Assembly: GCA_016699715.1 (NCBI GenBank)
Contig: CP065007.1
Coordinates: forward strand, 1,054,001 to 1,118,000
Origin: Candidatus Competibacteraceae bacterium
Lineage (GTDB): Bacteria > Pseudomonadota > Gammaproteobacteria > Competibacterales > Competibacteraceae
Reading direction: 5' to 3'
DNA length: 64,000 bases
The notes beneath the pieces were generated by a model, which saw only the letters and a program-made list of their open reading frames with translations, had not been told where the DNA came from and did no database searches. This document shows, piece by piece, positions 10,378 to 18,453 of this stretch (positions are counted from its first letter, which is position 1; each line of letters starts with the position of its first letter). The translations under genes and the position numbers were made by a program.

Positions 10378-11678
10378 GGTAGTGTCCCTCAGTTTCCGTG
10401 ATGAGCTTCAGGCCAACCGGGGAACAATTTTTCAAGATGGGGGCATTCTGCCCAATACAGCGGTGAGACCCGATACGATAACAGCTCCCGGGTGGTCCAG
10501 ATGTGATGGGTCACGCCGGCCGCCATCGCAGGCGTGATGGAACACCATCGACGGGGAGAACCCGATCCGCGCGTCGGCTCGGTGACCGGCAACGAGCGGC
10601 GCAAGCTGTCATGGGGTAACACCAAATGGTAGTAGGCCAACGACAACCACAACTGTTTTTCGAACCAAGACAAGTTCTTGGAGAACCCGTTGGTGCGACG
10701 GGTCAGGCGGCGGTTCTGCTGCCGCTGGGTCAGGTTGTCCCGCTCGACGAAACTGGTATTGATGGTTTGACTGACGGGCGATTGGGCCAGTCGCGCCGCG
10801 ACGGTCGCCCGGTCCCCAAAAACGACTTGAGTGGAGATCGCGGTGATACGCCCACCCCTTCGATGCTTGATCACTTGGGCATACAGCAGATCGGCATGCG
10901 GTCGCCGGCGGGGTTTGGGATGCGGGCCGCGCGTCCCGCAGCGGGGCGGACAGTACCATTCCCCATACATGTTCAACAACGCTTGCGTATAAGCAGGCCA
11001 TTGATCGCTGGTAAAAAAGGGCACGGTTTCATCGGTCACCGACGCCACTTGTTCCACCAGCCGGTCGGCCTGGGTTTGATCATGTTTGCCGATGACAAAC
11101 CCCAATATCAGGCGCCAGACCGGCGCAAACGCCAACCACACCCAAGCGTCGCCATAGGTCTCGACATACTCCTTGGCGCCAGGCAAGTTTTCTTGTTTGG
11201 TATGGATAAAGCTCCACAATTCATCCAATTGGCATTCGGTGACCGGCAAGTTTCGCCACAAGGACAGCACGACCGCCCGGCATTGCCGGGCACCTCGATC
11301 CAGCCAAGCGCAAACCGTGTCCTTATCCACTTCGACGATGCGCGCGGTGGCCCGCAGCGAATTCCCCTCGGCCAGCGCGCGCAGGGCGGTCTCAAATTGC
11401 ACCGGATCGGCTTCCAGCCCATAGTAAGCCGTCCCATAACGCAAGGTCACCGTACTCCCGCAGCTCCGGCAGCGCGCCTGAGGTTCGCCTCGACTGCTGC
11501 CATTGCGTACTAACCCACCAGTTTTAAAAGGTTTTCCGTAGTGCTCGCACCGTTCATTCGGACAATACAACGTTTCCCAGTCCATGCCGACCTCCTCGAT
11601 GGAACCATGACCGCCATCGAGAATGCCAACTTGTCACTAAAATGGGAAAGCTCATCACGGAAACTGAGGGACACTACC
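10378..11678 (-). mobile_element. IS1-family insertion sequence (large single-gene type)
   Basis: A complete 1301-bp element with terminal inverted repeats of about 30 bp beginning GGTAGTGTCCCTCAG (10378 onward; complement ending at 11678). The 8-bp duplication AAACATTG flanks it. The element is inserted early in cassette A gene 1. Unlike E. coli IS1 it has one long uninterrupted transposase frame, like the ISMhu11-type members of the family. Confidence 0.9.
10389..11585 (-). CDS. IS1-family transposase with N-terminal zinc ribbon
   Basis: 398 residues. An N-terminal zinc ribbon (CPNERCEHYGKP...CRSCGS) and a helix-turn-helix (NSLRATARIVEVDKDTVCAWL) precede the DDE domain. LDELWSFIHTK carries the first Asp and INTSFVERDNLTQRQQNRRL the terminal Glu region. 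The frame is intact and starts 93 bp inside the element's right end. Confidence 0.9.
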   Translation of the reverse strand: MDWETLYCPNERCEHYGKPFKTGGLVRNGSSRGEPQARCRSCGSTVTLRYGTAYYGLEADPVQFETALRALAEGNSLRATARIVEVDKDTVCAWLDRGARQCRAVVLSLWRNLPVTECQLDELWSFIHTKQENLPGAKEYVETYGDAWVWLAFAPVWRLILGFVIGKHDQTQADRLVEQVASVTDETVPFFTSDQWPAYTQALLNMYGEWYCPPRCGTRGPHPKPRRRPHADLLYAQVIKHRRGGRITAISTQVVFGDRATVAARLAQSPVSQTINTSFVERDNLTQRQQNRRLTRRTNGFSKNLSWFEKQLWLSLAYYHLVLPHDSLRRSLPVTEPTRGSGSPRRWCSITPAMAAGVTHHIWTTRELLSYRVSPLYWAECPHLEKLFPGWPEAHHGN

Positions 11679-11686
11679 AAACATTG
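11679..11686. repeat. Right target-site duplication of the IS1-family element
   Basis: AAACATTG, identical to 10370-10377. Confidence 0.9.
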
Positions 11687-11771
11687 AATATGCGCTCAAT
11701 TTCCTCATGAGTGCATAGCGACATGTAAAATCCCTTCGCAATAGTTTCTTGATCTATGTCCATGCCTTTGT

Positions 11772-11798
11772 ATTTCTAACAAGTGATTATGTTGTTCC
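11772..11798 (-). other. attI-like integron junction (start of cassette A)
   Basis: On the minus strand GGAACAACATAATCACTTG (11798-11780) is followed by the cassette start TTAGAAAT. The sequence before the core is closely similar to 37563-37582 (GGAAACCATATAATCACTTG), which precedes the plus-strand array. A conserved sequence directly before the first cassette is what an attI site would look like, but no integrase gene is adjacent. Alternatively both are ends of lost attC sites. Confidence 0.45.
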
Positions 11799-12157
11799 GT
11801 ATATCCTGCGCCATGGCAAGATATACGGAGAATAGAAGCTGCCTATACCACAAGGCAGGTTCCCAAAATATCTCTAATCTCTACGCCATAGCAAACGCCT
11901 GAACCGGTCAACCGTAACCGACTGATCGAGTGAGCTTGCCGTCCTTCTCCGCCCGGCCACAGCCTCGGGAGTCAGCCTCCGGTGCCCCGCTCGGAGCACC
12001 CTCCCGTGACATGATCATGACAAACTTCATTGTCACAATTCAAGTGACTGTTTTTTAGTAAAATCGTCCTGGAATGATGGGGTAAAAGGATACGTTTCTC
12101 GTTCGATAAATCTCAAGAATGATACTCCATTGCATTGTTCGTCGGCGCTGCCATGCC
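11787..12157. other. Intergenic region between cassette A and the asparagine-synthetase-like gene
   Basis: Holds the attI-like end, a perfect 10-bp inverted repeat (TCCGTATATC 11796-11805 with GATATACGGA 11820-11829; loop 14 nt) and otherwise no supported gene. A short GC-rich palindromic stretch near 11950-12005 (CCTCGGGAG, GGTGCCCCGCTCGGAGCACC) could be a terminator for the minus-strand gene ending at 12158. Confidence 0.4.
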
Positions 12158-13945
12158 TCAAGGGGCGAGAGAGCCTTCCACCATCTGCTCATGCCACAGC
12201 AGGAAGGTGACGAGCATCCACAGTTTCAAACCGTGGCGCAGACCGGGGACGCCTTCCATTTCGTAATTCAGCAAGCGTTCCACATAGTCCGGGTTGAACA
12301 GCCCGCCGCGCCGAATTTGTGAACGGGATAGCAGTTTTCTCCCATAACGGCGCATGTCGCCCTGAAACCAGAACCGCACCGGCACCATCATTCCCGATTT
12401 GGGCCGGGCGATGATCGCTTCCGGCACCCAATCCCGCACCGCCTGCTTGAGCACGCTTTTTTCCACCGCGCCCGCCAGTTTCGCGCCCGGCGGACAGGCC
12501 ATGCTGGTTTCGATGATCCGCCGCGAGAACAGCGGCGGCAGCGCCAGCAGGCCATGCGCCGAACTCATCTTTTCCACCTTAACCAGAATCAGATTGGCGC
12601 CCTTGAGCCGGATGTTGATGCTCATCAGCTTGTTGACGAAATCCCGCGGTTCGGGCTCGCGGAAATACGGGTCCAGCAAGGCAATCAGCGCCTCCTCGCC
12701 GCCGGCTTCCCGCAGCAGCGCCGGGTCCAGCAAGGCGCTCAAATCCTGATAGCAGCGCTGGAACGCCCGCAGATAATTGCGCTCCAGCCAGCCGGCGGGC
12801 GGCTCGCCCGGCAGGGGACCGTACAACCGGGCCAGTAGCATGGGGATGTTTTTCGGACCACCGAAACAGGGATCACCGCCTTCGCCGTTCAAGACCACGT
12901 CCGCGACCTGGGATGCCGCTTGCGCTAGCAGATAATTGGGCACGGTCACCGGGTCGCCGATGGGGTCGTCCAGCCGCCAGACGATCTCGCGCAGCCGTTC
13001 CAGGAAGCCGCCGGGACGGATTTCCAGCCAGTGGTGATCGGTGTGGTAGCGATCCACCATCAACTGCACGAACTCGTTTTCCCGGGCGTACTCCGCGCCG
13101 AAATGCGCCGAAAAGGTCGGGATGCGGACCTCCGGCAACTGCCGGGCGGCGACCGCCAGCACCGCGCTGGAATCGATGCCGCCCGACAGGAACACCGCCG
13201 GCGGTTGGTTCGGGCTGACCGCGAGGCACTCGGTCACCGATTGCTCCAGGGCGGCGCGCGTCAGGGCAGGGTAGTCCTGTGAGGGAGAATCGGGTGTCGT
13301 TTCCAGTTTTTCGAAGCGGAAATGCCGCCGTACCCGCGCTTGGCCGTGGCGGAAGCGCAGGAGGGAACCGGGCTGCAATTCCTCGATCCCCTCGAACATG
13401 GTGCCGGCGCCGGGGACGAAGCTGAACGTCAGGTATTCCGGCAGCGCGCCGGCGCGCATCCGGCGGGGCAGGGTGGGATCGGCGAACAGCGCCTTGATCT
13501 CGCTGGCGAACAGTAGCCGGCCCTGGTGGACGGTCCAGTACAGCACCTTTACGCCCGCATGATCGCGCAGCAGGTAAAAAGCATCGCCTAAGCTTGCGGC
13601 CAGCACGAAACAGCCGGTCAGTTGTTCCAGGTGGGGTTCGGGCGCATGACGCAGACTCGGTGCCGCCAGCAGCCGGTCCGCGCCATCGGTTGCGGCATCG
13701 CTCCGCGCCGCCCATTCATCCAGATTGAACAGCACGCCGCCATAACCGAGCAGCTCATGATCACGCCGGGCAAGCTGAGATTTCTGGTTCCAGGCAGCAA
13801 TGCCGTGGCCGATTTCGGCGTGATGACCGGCGGTCTCGCTGGCCGTGCGTTCCCAGCCCAGCGGACAACGGTGGGCCAGCAACGTCGCCATGCGCGCCAG
13901 CAAACCGTCCGCCGGTGGCCCGCAATAGCCGAACAGGCAGGACAT
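12158..13945 (-). CDS. Asparagine-synthetase-like protein with a degenerate glutaminase domain
   Basis: 595 residues. The C-terminal half is a normal asparagine-synthetase / beta-lactam-synthetase-type ATP-pyrophosphatase domain with the PP-loop FLSGGIDSSAVLA. The N-terminal half aligns with class II glutamine amidotransferases but starts MSCLFGYCG: the catalytic Cys is expected at position 2 and Ser is there instead. HRGPD is replaced by HRCPLGW and the GEIYN motif by VLFNLDEW. I infer it does not use glutamine normally; it may amidate or cyclise a special substrate. It lies 23 bp after a zinc-ribbon membrane protein gene. Confidence 0.75.
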   Translation of the reverse strand: MSCLFGYCGPPADGLLARMATLLAHRCPLGWERTASETAGHHAEIGHGIAAWNQKSQLARRDHELLGYGGVLFNLDEWAARSDAATDGADRLLAAPSLRHAPEPHLEQLTGCFVLAASLGDAFYLLRDHAGVKVLYWTVHQGRLLFASEIKALFADPTLPRRMRAGALPEYLTFSFVPGAGTMFEGIEELQPGSLLRFRHGQARVRRHFRFEKLETTPDSPSQDYPALTRAALEQSVTECLAVSPNQPPAVFLSGGIDSSAVLAVAARQLPEVRIPTFSAHFGAEYARENEFVQLMVDRYHTDHHWLEIRPGGFLERLREIVWRLDDPIGDPVTVPNYLLAQAASQVADVVLNGEGGDPCFGGPKNIPMLLARLYGPLPGEPPAGWLERNYLRAFQRCYQDLSALLDPALLREAGGEEALIALLDPYFREPEPRDFVNKLMSINIRLKGANLILVKVEKMSSAHGLLALPPLFSRRIIETSMACPPGAKLAGAVEKSVLKQAVRDWVPEAIIARPKSGMMVPVRFWFQGDMRRYGRKLLSRSQIRRGGLFNPDYVERLLNYEMEGVPGLRHGLKLWMLVTFLLWHEQMVEGSLAP

Positions 13946-13968
13946 GGGGCTAAGGGTTTCCGGAATGC

Positions 13969-14982
13969 TCAGCCATAGTCGATCTCCACCTCGCTGCTGC
14001 TTGCCGCGTTCAGAACCTCCGGCGCGAGCAACAGCGCCCCCCCGACCAGCGCCGCGCTCAGCAGACCAATCAGCGGTTTCGGGCCGACGTAGTCCAGGGG
14101 AAGCCGATAGCCGGTGCGCAGCATTTCCGTCGGATTGCCGCCGAAAGCACCGTCGGATCGGGAGAGAGCCGGCGGCAGCCAGGGCAGGGTGGCTCCACGC
14201 TGCAATGCCGCCCTGGAGATACCCAGATCGCTCAGGCGCGTGCGCGCGAACCGCCATTTCGACTCGTCGGTCAGTTGCGCGGCGAGCGCGAACCCTTGCG
14301 TGGAGGCATCGTGGACCAGTTGCACCGGGGTGTCGGGATGATTGCGCAGGAATTCCCGACAGGCGGCGAACACCCGTTCCGGGTAGCCGGTGCGGCTGAC
14401 CACGACCGCCTTGGCGGTCAGGTGGAAGCGGTTGCGGATCAGCATATCCACCAGATCGTCCCGCTCCACCACCAGAATCCGTTCGGGTGCGTAGTGCGGA
14501 TCGTGCAGGTCGGGTGTCGCGGCTTGTTGTCGGAACGCCGTGCCGTCCGCCAGCGCCTGGATCGGATGGGCCTGATGGTATTTGTTGATAATCTCGCGGG
14601 CCTTGCCGAACGGCAGTTTGCTTTTTTCCCGCCGGCCCAGCCAGATCGCCAGAGGCAGAAGCACGGCGAGGATCAGCGCTCCGCCCCACCAGCGCCATTC
14701 ATTGAATGCGATCAACCCGGCGATCACGCTCACGATGAGCGCGATGACGCCGCAGCCAACCGGCCCCAGCGTTTTTTTGCGCCAGAGCCGGCAGATTTCC
14801 AGGGCAAGTTGGGTGGCGGTAAACGATTGCTGCCCATTGTCGGACAGGCGCTGGATGATTTGCCGCAGGGTAAAGTCGCTGATCTCATCCTGTTTTTTGC
14901 GAAACACGAACTGATAGCGACACTGCTTGCAGCGGGTGCCGTCCTTGTATTTCTGGTTGTGTTTGCACTCGGGGCAGCGCAT
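13969..14982 (-). CDS. Zinc-ribbon membrane protein of unknown function
   Basis: 337 residues. An N-terminal four-cysteine ribbon (CPECKHNQKYKDGTRCKQC) is followed by a short helical region, two predicted membrane helices around residues 75-115 (GCGVIALIVSVIAGLIAF and GGALILAVLLPLAIWLG), and a soluble C-terminal domain with LVVERDDLVDMLIRNRFHL. A last hydrophobic stretch lies near residues 305-325. No family was recognised. It is most likely co-transcribed with the asparagine-synthetase-like gene downstream, so the two may act together. Confidence 0.65.
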   Translation of the reverse strand: MRCPECKHNQKYKDGTRCKQCRYQFVFRKKQDEISDFTLRQIIQRLSDNGQQSFTATQLALEICRLWRKKTLGPVGCGVIALIVSVIAGLIAFNEWRWWGGALILAVLLPLAIWLGRREKSKLPFGKAREIINKYHQAHPIQALADGTAFRQQAATPDLHDPHYAPERILVVERDDLVDMLIRNRFHLTAKAVVVSRTGYPERVFAACREFLRNHPDTPVQLVHDASTQGFALAAQLTDESKWRFARTRLSDLGISRAALQRGATLPWLPPALSRSDGAFGGNPTEMLRTGYRLPLDYVGPKPLIGLLSAALVGGALLLAPEVLNAASSSEVEIDYG

Positions 14983-15027
14983 CGGTAACCCTCCCGGCGG
15001 TGGCTATAGGGTACCGAGTCTAGTGCG

Positions 15028-16464
15028 CTAAACTTTCAACTTCTCGACCAACAAGTCATTCACCTGCTGCGGATTGGCCTTGCCCTTGGACAGTTTCATC
15101 ACCTGACCGACGAAGAAGCCAAACAGCTTGTCCTTGCCGGCGCGGTATTGGGCGAGTTGCTCGGGATTGGCGGCGATCACGTCGTCGATCACCTTTTCAA
15201 TCGCTGAAGTATCGGTAATCTGCCGCAGACCACGTTGTTCGATGACCGCGTCGGCATCGCCTTCGCCAGCCCACATTGCCTCGAATACTTCCTTGGCGAT
15301 CTTGCCGGAAATGGTTCGATCCTGAATCCGCCGCAGCAGGCCGGCCAGTTGCGCGGCACTGACCGGACTGTCGGCGATGTCCCGGTTGTCCTTGTTCAGA
15401 AACGCCGAAAAATCACCCATCACCCAGTTGGCGCACAGTTTGGGTTCGCCGCCCAGCGCCGCGACCGTCGCCTCGTAGTGGTCGGCCAGTTCGCGGCTGG
15501 TGGTGAGCACGCTGGCGTCGTAGGCGGACAGGCCGTACTGTTCCATGAACCGTTGCTTCTTGGCGTCCGGCAGTTCCGGCAACGCGGCGCGGGTGGCATC
15601 GATGAACGCGTCGTCCAGCACCAGCGGCAGCAGGTCGGGATCGGGGAAGTAGCGGTAATCGTTGGCTTCCTCCTTGCTCCGCATGGAACGGGTTTCACCC
15701 TTGTCCGGGTCGTAGAGCCGGGTTTCCTGCACCACCTTGCCGCCGGATTCGATCAGATCGATCTGCCGCTCGATCTCGAATTCGATCGCCCGCTCGACAA
15801 AGCGGAAGGAATTGAGATTCTTGATCTCGGCGCGGGTGCCGAACTTCGAGTCGCCCTTGGGTCGCACCGACACGTTGGCGTCGCAGCGGAACGAACCTTC
15901 CTGCATGTTGCCGTCGCAAATGCCGAGATAAACCACCAGTTGGTGCAGCTTCTTCATATACGCCACCGCCTCCTTGGCCGAGCGCATATCCGGCTCGGAG
16001 ACGATTTCCAGCAGCGGCGTCCCGGCACGGTTCAGGTCGATCCCGGACCGACCGTGAAAATCCTCGTGCAGCGACTTGCCGGCGTCTTCCTCCAGATGGG
16101 CGCGGGTGATGCCGATCACCTTGCTGGAGCCGTCCTCCAGATCGATGGTCGTTTGGCCTTTCTGGACCACCGGCAGTTCGTACTGGCTGATCTGGTAGCC
16201 CTTCGGCAGGTCGGGATAAAAGTAGTTCTTGCGAGCGAACACCGAGTGGCGGGCCACTTCGGCGCCGATGGCCAGCCCGAGCATCGCCGCCATGCGTACC
16301 GCTTCCCGGTTCAGCACCGGCAGTACCCCCGGCAGGCCAAGGTCGATGGCGCAAGCCTGGGTGTTGGGCGCGGCGCCGTAGGCGGTGGAGGCCCCGGAGA
16401 AAATCTTGCTCTTGGTGGCGAGCTGGGCATGGATTTCCAGCCCGATCACAGTTTCCCATTCCAT
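15028..16464 (-). CDS. gatB: Aspartyl/glutamyl-tRNA amidotransferase subunit B
   Basis: Subunit of GatCAB, which converts mischarged Glu-tRNA(Gln) or Asp-tRNA(Asn) to the amide form. The protein starts MEWETVIGLEIHAQL, the usual GatB start (478 residues), rather than at the ATG 30 bp upstream. The RAGTPLLEIVSEPDMR signature, the kinase-like ATP domain and the C-terminal YqeY-like tail (GFFVGQVMKLSKGKANP) are present. It is the last gene of gatC-gatA-gatB; the gatA stop lies 26 bp upstream. Confidence 0.97.
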   Translation of the reverse strand: MEWETVIGLEIHAQLATKSKIFSGASTAYGAAPNTQACAIDLGLPGVLPVLNREAVRMAAMLGLAIGAEVARHSVFARKNYFYPDLPKGYQISQYELPVVQKGQTTIDLEDGSSKVIGITRAHLEEDAGKSLHEDFHGRSGIDLNRAGTPLLEIVSEPDMRSAKEAVAYMKKLHQLVVYLGICDGNMQEGSFRCDANVSVRPKGDSKFGTRAEIKNLNSFRFVERAIEFEIERQIDLIESGGKVVQETRLYDPDKGETRSMRSKEEANDYRYFPDPDLLPLVLDDAFIDATRAALPELPDAKKQRFMEQYGLSAYDASVLTTSRELADHYEATVAALGGEPKLCANWVMGDFSAFLNKDNRDIADSPVSAAQLAGLLRRIQDRTISGKIAKEVFEAMWAGEGDADAVIEQRGLRQITDTSAIEKVIDDVIAANPEQLAQYRAGKDKLFGFFVGQVMKLSKGKANPQQVNDLLVEKLKV

Positions 16465-16490
16465 AAGATCGAAACCTTGCAAATTGAACG

Positions 16491-17966
16491 TCAAGCGAAG
16501 GCGGCGGGCGCGCGCAGGTGCCAGTCGGTGGCCTGCTGGTAGCGGTGCGCCGTATGCAACAAGCGGTCTTCGGCGAAGTAGTCGCCGATGAGCTGCAAGC
16601 CCACCGGCAACCCGGCGGCGAAGCCCACCGGTAGCGACAGGCCGGGCAGGCCGGCCAGATTGACCGCGATGGTGTAGATGTCCGACAGATACATGGTAAT
16701 CGGATCGTCCACTTTCTCGCCCAGCTTGAAGGCCACGGTTGGCGAGGTCGGCCCCGCGATCACATCCACCCGTTCGAACGCCCGTTGAAAATCGTCGCTG
16801 ATCAAGCGGCGGATCTGTTGCGCTTTCAGATAGTAAGCATCATAGTAACCGGCTGACAGCGCGAAGGTGCCGACCAGGATGCGGCGGGTGACCTCGGCGC
16901 CGAAGCCTTCGCCGCGCGAGCGGGTGTACAGGTCCAGCAAATCCTTCGGATTTTCGCAGCGGTGACCGTAGCGCACCCCGTCGAAGCGGGCCAGGTTGGA
17001 GGAACATTCCGCCGGGGCGATCACGTAATAGGCGGGAATCGCCAGCCGGCTGTTGGGCAGGCTGATTTCGACCGTCTCCGCGCCCAGTCTCCGGTACTCG
17101 GCAATGGCTTCTTCCACCACCTGAGCCACCGCGCCATCCAGGCCCTCGCCGAAATATTCTTTCGGCAGGCCGATCTTCAGGCCATCCAATGGCCGGTCGA
17201 GCAGGGCGGCGTAGTCGGGTACCGGCCGGTCGGCGCTGGTTGAGTCGCGCGGGTCGAAACCGGCCATCGCGCCCAGCAGCAGGGCGCAATCCTCGGCGCT
17301 GCGCGCCATCGGTCCGCCCTGGTCGAGGCTGGAGGCGTAGGCGATCATCCCCCAGCGCGAGACCCGGCCGTAGGTCGGCTTGAGGCCGGTGATGCCGCAC
17401 AGCGCGGCCGGTTGACGGATCGAGCCGCCGGTGTCGGTGCCCGTCGCGCCGGGTGCGAGCCGACCGACCACGGCGGCGGCGGACCCGCCGGAGGAGCCGC
17501 CGGGCACCGCCTCCAGATCCCAGGGATTGCGCACCGGACCATGGAAGCTGGTTTCGTTGGACGAACCCATGGCGAACTCATCCATGTTGGTCTTGCCCAG
17601 CATCACCGCGCCGGCGGCGTTCAGTTTCTCGACCACGGTGGCGTCATAGGGCGCGATGAAGCGGTCCAGCATGCGCGAGCCGCAGGAAGTGCGGACTCCC
17701 TCGGTGCAGAAAATGTCTTTGTGGGCGATGGGGACGCCGGTCAGCGGCCCCGCTTCGCCACGGCGGCGGCGCTGGTCGGCGGCGCGCGCGCGGACCAGTG
17801 CTGCTTCGGCGGTGACGGTGATAAAGGCGTTCAGTTGGGGGTTGAACCGTTCCACGCGCTCCAGGAAAGCACGGGTCAGCTCTTCGCTGCTGAACTCGCC
17901 GGCGGCGAGGCCGGCGCTGAGTTGGGCGATGGTTTTCTCATGCATGGCAATGGGATCGGGGATCAT
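16491..17966 (-). CDS. gatA: Aspartyl/glutamyl-tRNA amidotransferase subunit A
   Basis: The glutaminase subunit of GatCAB. The amidase-signature catalytic triad is visible: Lys in PIAHKDIF, Ser in the GGSSGGSAAAV loop and Ser in TDTGGSIRQPA. The ATG at 17966 has a GGGGAG ribosome-binding site 10 nt away (491 residues). An internal ATG at 17945 (MHEKTIAQL) gives 484 residues, closer to the family norm, but has no clear ribosome-binding site. Presence of GatCAB means the organism makes Gln-tRNA and/or Asn-tRNA indirectly. Confidence 0.97.
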   Translation of the reverse strand: MIPDPIAMHEKTIAQLSAGLAAGEFSSEELTRAFLERVERFNPQLNAFITVTAEAALVRARAADQRRRRGEAGPLTGVPIAHKDIFCTEGVRTSCGSRMLDRFIAPYDATVVEKLNAAGAVMLGKTNMDEFAMGSSNETSFHGPVRNPWDLEAVPGGSSGGSAAAVVGRLAPGATGTDTGGSIRQPAALCGITGLKPTYGRVSRWGMIAYASSLDQGGPMARSAEDCALLLGAMAGFDPRDSTSADRPVPDYAALLDRPLDGLKIGLPKEYFGEGLDGAVAQVVEEAIAEYRRLGAETVEISLPNSRLAIPAYYVIAPAECSSNLARFDGVRYGHRCENPKDLLDLYTRSRGEGFGAEVTRRILVGTFALSAGYYDAYYLKAQQIRRLISDDFQRAFERVDVIAGPTSPTVAFKLGEKVDDPITMYLSDIYTIAVNLAGLPGLSLPVGFAAGLPVGLQLIGDYFAEDRLLHTAHRYQQATDWHLRAPAAFA

Positions 17967-18038
17967 TATCCAAAAACTCCCCGCCCTCCCTGAGGGAGAG
18001 CGAAGCGAGGGCGCGAAGCCGGGAGCGAGAGATCAGCT

Positions 18039-18326
18039 TCACTCAATCACCTTCGGCACCAGATACAACCCGGCTTCGACTTGCGGGGCGATGGCCTGGA
18101 AATGTTCGCGCTGGTCGGGTTCGGTGACCGCGTCGGGGCGCAGGCGTTGCGCCATGTCCAGCGGATGCGCCATCGGCGCGACGCCGGCCGTGTCGGCGGC
18201 ATTCATCTGCGCCACCAGTTCAAGAATGGCGGACAGGTTGCGGGCGTGGGCCGGCACATCCTCGTCGCGGATGGCCAAGCGCGCCAGATGGGCGATTTTG
18301 GCGACTTCGGCGGGTCCCAGAGACAT
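18039..18326 (-). CDS. gatC: Aspartyl/glutamyl-tRNA amidotransferase subunit C
   Basis: 95 residues starting MSLGPAEVAKIAHLARLAI, the standard GatC start, behind AAGGAG at 10 nt. The C-terminal NVLRxD-like segment is modified (PHPLDMAQRLRPDAV). GatC stabilises GatA-GatB. It is the first gene of the operon, divergent from mreB with a shared upstream region of about 125 bp. Confidence 0.94.
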   Translation of the reverse strand: MSLGPAEVAKIAHLARLAIRDEDVPAHARNLSAILELVAQMNAADTAGVAPMAHPLDMAQRLRPDAVTEPDQREHFQAIAPQVEAGLYLVPKVIE

Positions 18327-18453
18327 CGCGAGAATTCTCCTTGCAAGGGATCGAAGAAAACGGACGCGCAACCCTACCATAATTTGCCAGCTTGCTCCTA
18401 ACCCCCCCGCTTGCTAGCATTAGCCGTTTCTGACGGATAGGACTTTCGACAAC

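Larger units (their letters stand above)
9852..11763 (-). pseudogene. Cassette A gene 1, unknown protein, split by IS1
   Basis: The 5' piece runs from the ATG at 11763 to 11679, and the 3' piece from 10377 to the TAG at 9852. Joined with one copy of the 8-bp duplication they make 603 nt, i.e. 200 residues, with no frame break. The protein starts MDIDQETIAKGFYMSLCTH and ends VGHDTIYD. It is acidic, soluble-looking and not assigned to any family. The ATG lies 16 bp after the cassette start. In its present state only the 3' piece could be translated, from the internal ATG at 10286 (144 residues). Confidence 0.6.
6399..11779 (-). mobile_element. Integron gene cassette A, interrupted by three insertion sequences
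   Basis: On the minus strand the cassette starts TTAGAAAT at 11779 and ends at the attC core at 6399. It is now 5381 bp long. Subtracting IS66 (1759+8), IS630 (1083+2) and IS1 (1301+8) leaves 1220 bp. The first genes read MDIDQETIAK... and then MIRFCYHTH..., overlapping by 8 bp. Both frames become continuous only when the three elements and one copy of each target duplication are removed. I take this as a genuine two-gene cassette inactivated by later insertions. Confidence 0.75.

Noticed and set aside
13946..14698. A 250-residue N-terminal extension of the asparagine-synthetase-like gene
   Set aside because: It runs through the zinc-ribbon gene in another frame and has the composition of a GC-rich shadow frame. 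MSCLFGYCG is a sensible start.
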